NCBI GenBank assembly: GCA_947652115.1
Contig: OX393574.1
Coordinates: 12,918,888 to 12,982,887, forward strand
DNA from: Blastomussa wellsi
Taxonomy: Eukaryota > Cnidaria > Anthozoa > Scleractinia > Plerogyridae
Direction: 5' to 3'
Length of the DNA stretch: 64,000 nt
Part shown: piece after piece, positions 61,317 through 64,000 of the stretch
Layout of the letters: the number at the start of each line of letters is the position of its first letter
How positions within the stretch are numbered: position 1 is the first letter of the stretch
The notes under the pieces: model-generated
What the model was told of the DNA's origin: nothing
Database searches by the model: none
The model's input: the letters and a program-made list of their open reading frames with translations, nothing else
Position numbers and translations under genes: made by a program

Positions 61317-62587
61317 TGAACAGCGTATAGGATAAAAGCTCTATATATTTATCATATATTCACGATTTTGCAAAGTTTATTTAAAGCCCACGGTAATATT
61401 TGCTCATCTCTCAAAGACTACTGCTTATTATAGTCACTCATTCGTGATCAGGAAGCTTTATATCACGGTTATTGCCTGTCTCATATATTTACCTTATTTT
61501 ACCGTCAGTCCATATTTCTGTTCAAATTAGCTGATTTGGGCTACGTATCTTGACAGACAATCTTGACAACTTGTTCTTTCTAGACCCTTGTTTTAATTTG
61601 AATTTTATTGTGAAGCATTAAATTTAGAACAGCAAACATCTTGAATACTAACAAATTTGTTCACAATAAAACTGTTCCCGCATATTTTTAGAAAAATTAC
61701 TAGCGTCACCGATTAATTCAATTTTGAAATCAAACGTCGTAATTCGTTAAGCCCGCTATATTGGAAGCTGTTGACGTGGACATTCCAGTGAGCACAGTAA
61801 AATAGACGCAGCACATTTCCACAGTTTAGTTGCTTGTGGTTCCATTTTTTGGTAGCTAACCAACGAAGAATCTCTTCAAAATCAATTTCCAAACTTCTTG
61901 AAAATACTTCAAAAGTGGCATGATTTCGGTAGCCTGCAAACATGCATGTGGTCGCACCTATTTCCGCTTGCTTTTTAATTTCGCACCCCGAAACAAGACG
62001 TCAAATAAGTCAAAGGATATTATTTTAGGGATTAATGTTGTAATAAAGGATTATTTTTTCTTTAATGATCAGATCGGAGCACTCGAGAATAATATATATG
62101 TAGCATACGTGAGTAATTTTTTACTTTTAAAAACAATCTTAAAAGAAAACGACCTCGGAAGATGTTGAATTGTGGTTTTCCTTTTAGAAACAATCACCCA
62201 GGTTAAGATTGGCCTACGTCATCAGAGTTTCATCCCAGTGTGGCGCGCGAGTGTATATTGTTCAAAGGGCGATTAGCGCTAACCCCGGGTTAAATTTTAA
62301 TCTCCTTTTTATTTCTTTTGTTCAAAAGCGTTTTTCCGATAATTTTATCTATTCTTTTTAGAGCATCTAATAATCAAATTGTAGTCAAAAAGAACTAAAG
62401 TGGATTTGCTATTTAAGCTTTCATATCTAAATTCAGATTTCGCACTCACCCTGGGTTATTTTAACCCAGCTTTGAACAACCCAGCCCTGTTGCTTACATT
62501 TATAAGATTGAGCGGATAGTTGTATGACTCACCTTGTTTATTCTATTTTATTCAATTATTTACGTTTTTATTTATTATTTCTTGCAG
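61317..62587. other. Gene-poor stretch, one MITE
   Basis: No exon can be supported here. A foldback-like element at about 62249-62480 has ends TTGTTCAAAG and CTTTGAACAA and inner GGGTTAAA/TTTAACCC-type blocks. If the ShKT exon at 62588 belongs to a plus-strand gene, its upstream exons may lie here or beyond the gap, but none is recognisable. Confidence 0.5.
62249..62480. mobile_element. MITE with TTGTTCAAAG ends
   Basis: The left end TTGTTCAAAGGGCGATTAGC and right end GCTTTGAACAA form a short terminal inverted repeat. CCGGGTTAAA on the left matches TTTAACCCAG on the right. It has no coding potential. The target duplication is not clear. Confidence 0.5.
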
Positions 62588-62695
62588 TCTGCCAGGATCT
62601 AGTCGAAGAGATTGTTTGCATCGAGGAGAAAAATGCAGGCAACTGTTATCAATTTCCTTGGAATGGAAAATGTCGCAAAACTTGTGAACGCTGTG
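62588..62695 (+). CDS. Single ShKT-domain exon of an unidentified gene
   Basis: A 108-bp exon with AG before and GT after is symmetric in phase (1-1) and encodes one complete six-cysteine ShKT module. The cysteine order is C-x8-C-x8-C-x8-C-x3-C-x2-C, including CQD at the start, FPWNGKCRKTC and CERCG at the end. ShKT modules occur in cnidarian channel-blocking peptides but far more often as extracellular modules in metalloproteases, oxidoreductases and matrix proteins. A phase 1-1 cassette exon points to such a multidomain secreted protein. No other exon of the gene is found in the window, so the product and any activity are undetermined. Confidence 0.65.
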
Positions 62696-63252
62696 GTATG
62701 TTAAAGAAGTTAAGATTTGGTGTCGGGGACTCTCGTTTTCAATCATACACTTAAACATAGCTTATTACTATAATTGTAGATCTCTAGATGAAATAACAGT
62801 TTTTTGACCTAATATTTGTACGGGAAAGATAAAAATGGGAAGCCGTATCACGACCTTTAACTAAAATATTTCACTACTCAACGTTAAATTTCTACGTAAC
62901 AGCTAGGTTATGAACTCGAAATTTCTTTGAAGTATAACTGTTGAGGTCGCATAAAAGTTCGTCCAATTGCAAAGATTAAATGACAAATATTCACACATTC
63001 CGTGCTGGTGCGAACTCGTATACTAATGCGGCTGATAACCTGCATCCGAGTAGCTCAACCAATCAGATTATCTAATTTGCATTAGTAGTATAATTGAAAA
63101 ATTGAAAATTCCACTAAAGCCAAGTAGGACGTCGTTGTTGTGAATTTGTGGATTTTATTGGACAATCTATAATTTACTTTCTAAAGGAACTATGTACGTC
63201 GACGTGACGAAAATGACATGCCTCAGTAATGCCTCAGTAATAGAAAAGAAGC

Positions 63253-64000
63253 TTAGCTCTTACACAATAGCTTACCAAACTTTGCCTTGGCAATATGGCG
63301 AATCTCCGGTATTCTCCAGCAATACAATACAGGGTTAAACGATGAATTGGCAAAGATAAGTACAGAGGCAACATCCATGTAAAGCGATATTACACTTTGT
63401 TTAAAACTTCTAGCAACTATCATGGACAAACATAAGAAAGAAAGATAGCATAAGAGAAGAAAACTAAAGACGTAAATTGTGTTAGCGACCGTTTTCTTGT
63501 AACGCCCTAAATGGAAAAATGCTGCAGCATTTCCTTGCGTTTTATTGACATGGAGTCCAACTTGATGCCGACGTATTAACACGAAGGCCCGGATGTAGGA
63601 GATACATGCGATAGCGATACATAAAGTCAACAGCGTGTCTCTGAAAATTCGGTGAAGTGTTAGATTCCAGATCGACACCGATGATAAAACAGCACATAAA
63701 CACCAGATAAAAACGAGGAGAGAGTGCGTTCTCCTCAATGTTGCAAATTGGCGATATCGTAGACGTAGTTGAATAGCTAGAAATCTGTCCACCGCAATAG
63801 ATGTTATAGTTACGAATGACACTGCCGCGAGAAAATACCCGGATGTGTTGTAGACCTCGTTGATCGCACAGAAGTAGCTCAATTGCCCAGTTAATGCCGT
63901 GTAGTTTGAGGCTAAAAACAACGGCTGCACGACCAAACCAACGCCGAGATCGGAAATGACCAAGCTACAAAGAAGCGCCTTAAAAGGCGGATGCAAAGAG
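63253..64000 (-). CDS. Class A GPCR, N-terminus cut by window edge
   Basis: Residues from about TM2 to the C-terminus are present: TM2 (CSLVISDLGVGLVVQPLFLA), conserved Cys before TM3 (YFCAINEVYNTSGYF), DRF in place of DRY after TM3 (IAVDRFLAIQLRLRY), TM4 (W), TM5, TM6 (IYVFSFLLLCYLSFLCLSMI) and TM7 with NPVLYCWRIPEIR. The C-tail is very short (about 20 residues). No intron is seen. It belongs to the large cnidarian group of adenosine/melanocortin-like orphan receptors by general look; the ligand is unknown. The first Met of the visible frame is near the edge, and the true start with TM1 lies beyond 64000. Confidence 0.88.
   Translation of the reverse strand, partial: SLHPPFKALLCSLVISDLGVGLVVQPLFLASNYTALTGQLSYFCAINEVYNTSGYFLAAVSFVTITSIAVDRFLAIQLRLRYRQFATLRRTHSLLVFIWCLCAVLSSVSIWNLTLHRIFRDTLLTLCIAIACISYIRAFVLIRRHQVGLHVNKTQGNAAAFFHLGRYKKTVANTIYVFSFLLLCYLSFLCLSMIVARSFKQSVISLYMDVASVLIFANSSFNPVLYCWRIPEIRHIAKAKFGKLLCKS

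Noticed and set aside
1..64000. CRISPR arrays, bacterial operons, rRNA or intact tRNA genes
   Set aside because: The window is animal nuclear DNA; the tandem repeats lack spacer structure, and the only tRNA-like sequence is a degenerate SINE-type fragment.

Overview
The window looks like a cnidarian nuclear genome, most likely a stony coral or a close anthozoan. The evidence is intron-rich animal genes with ordinary GT-AG introns, cnidarian-style class A GPCR genes, a ShKT-domain exon, many foldback/MITE repeats and a scaffold gap. The species is not determinable by eye.

Layout. Positions 1-2225 hold nested MITEs. Positions 2226-17800 (minus) hold a 13-exon SLC5-family sodium/solute cotransporter whose introns carry MITEs and a 21-bp minisatellite. 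Positions 17801-26161 are gene-free and contain several foldbacks. Positions 26162-29061 (minus) hold a four-exon LEM-domain protein of the LAP2/thymopoietin type. It is divergent from DNAJC2/zuotin (29268-39233, plus, 18 exons) across a 206-bp shared promoter with a YY1-like site. Positions 40510-55927 hold a complete Maverick/Polinton. Beyond it lie an intronless GPCR gene (56407-57528, minus), a degenerate duplicated segment, a 200-base N gap, the 3' end of a LINE, one ShKT exon, and a second GPCR gene cut by the right window edge.

The Polinton is the main feature. It is 15,418 bp long, with 311-bp terminal inverted repeats that appear identical and a 5-bp target duplication (CAAAA). All core genes are open. 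They are protein-primed-type PolB, RVE integrase, A32/FtsK-like packaging ATPase, double-jelly-roll major capsid protein, penton-like minor capsid protein, and about nine accessory proteins, seven of them with membrane or Gly-rich hydrophobic segments. This describes a self-synthesising, virion-capable provirus: INT integrates it, PolB copies it from the TIRs, ATPase packages it, and MCP/penton form the shell. Nearly all genes have a TATA-like box within about 20 nt of the ATG.

The most unusual points are these. The outer 189 bp of each TIR is itself a long quasi-palindrome (88-nt arms, 13-nt loop). No adenain-type protease gene is visible, while the PolB N-terminal region has a Cys/His pair that could be a fused protease-like domain. 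A membrane-protein gene has been partially duplicated to give a chimera with a coiled-coil tail. A 47-residue zinc-ribbon gene shares a 29-bp promoter block with the integrase. In the host DNA, nested insertions and related copies let target-site duplications (TTAA and TNA) be read directly for several MITE families.
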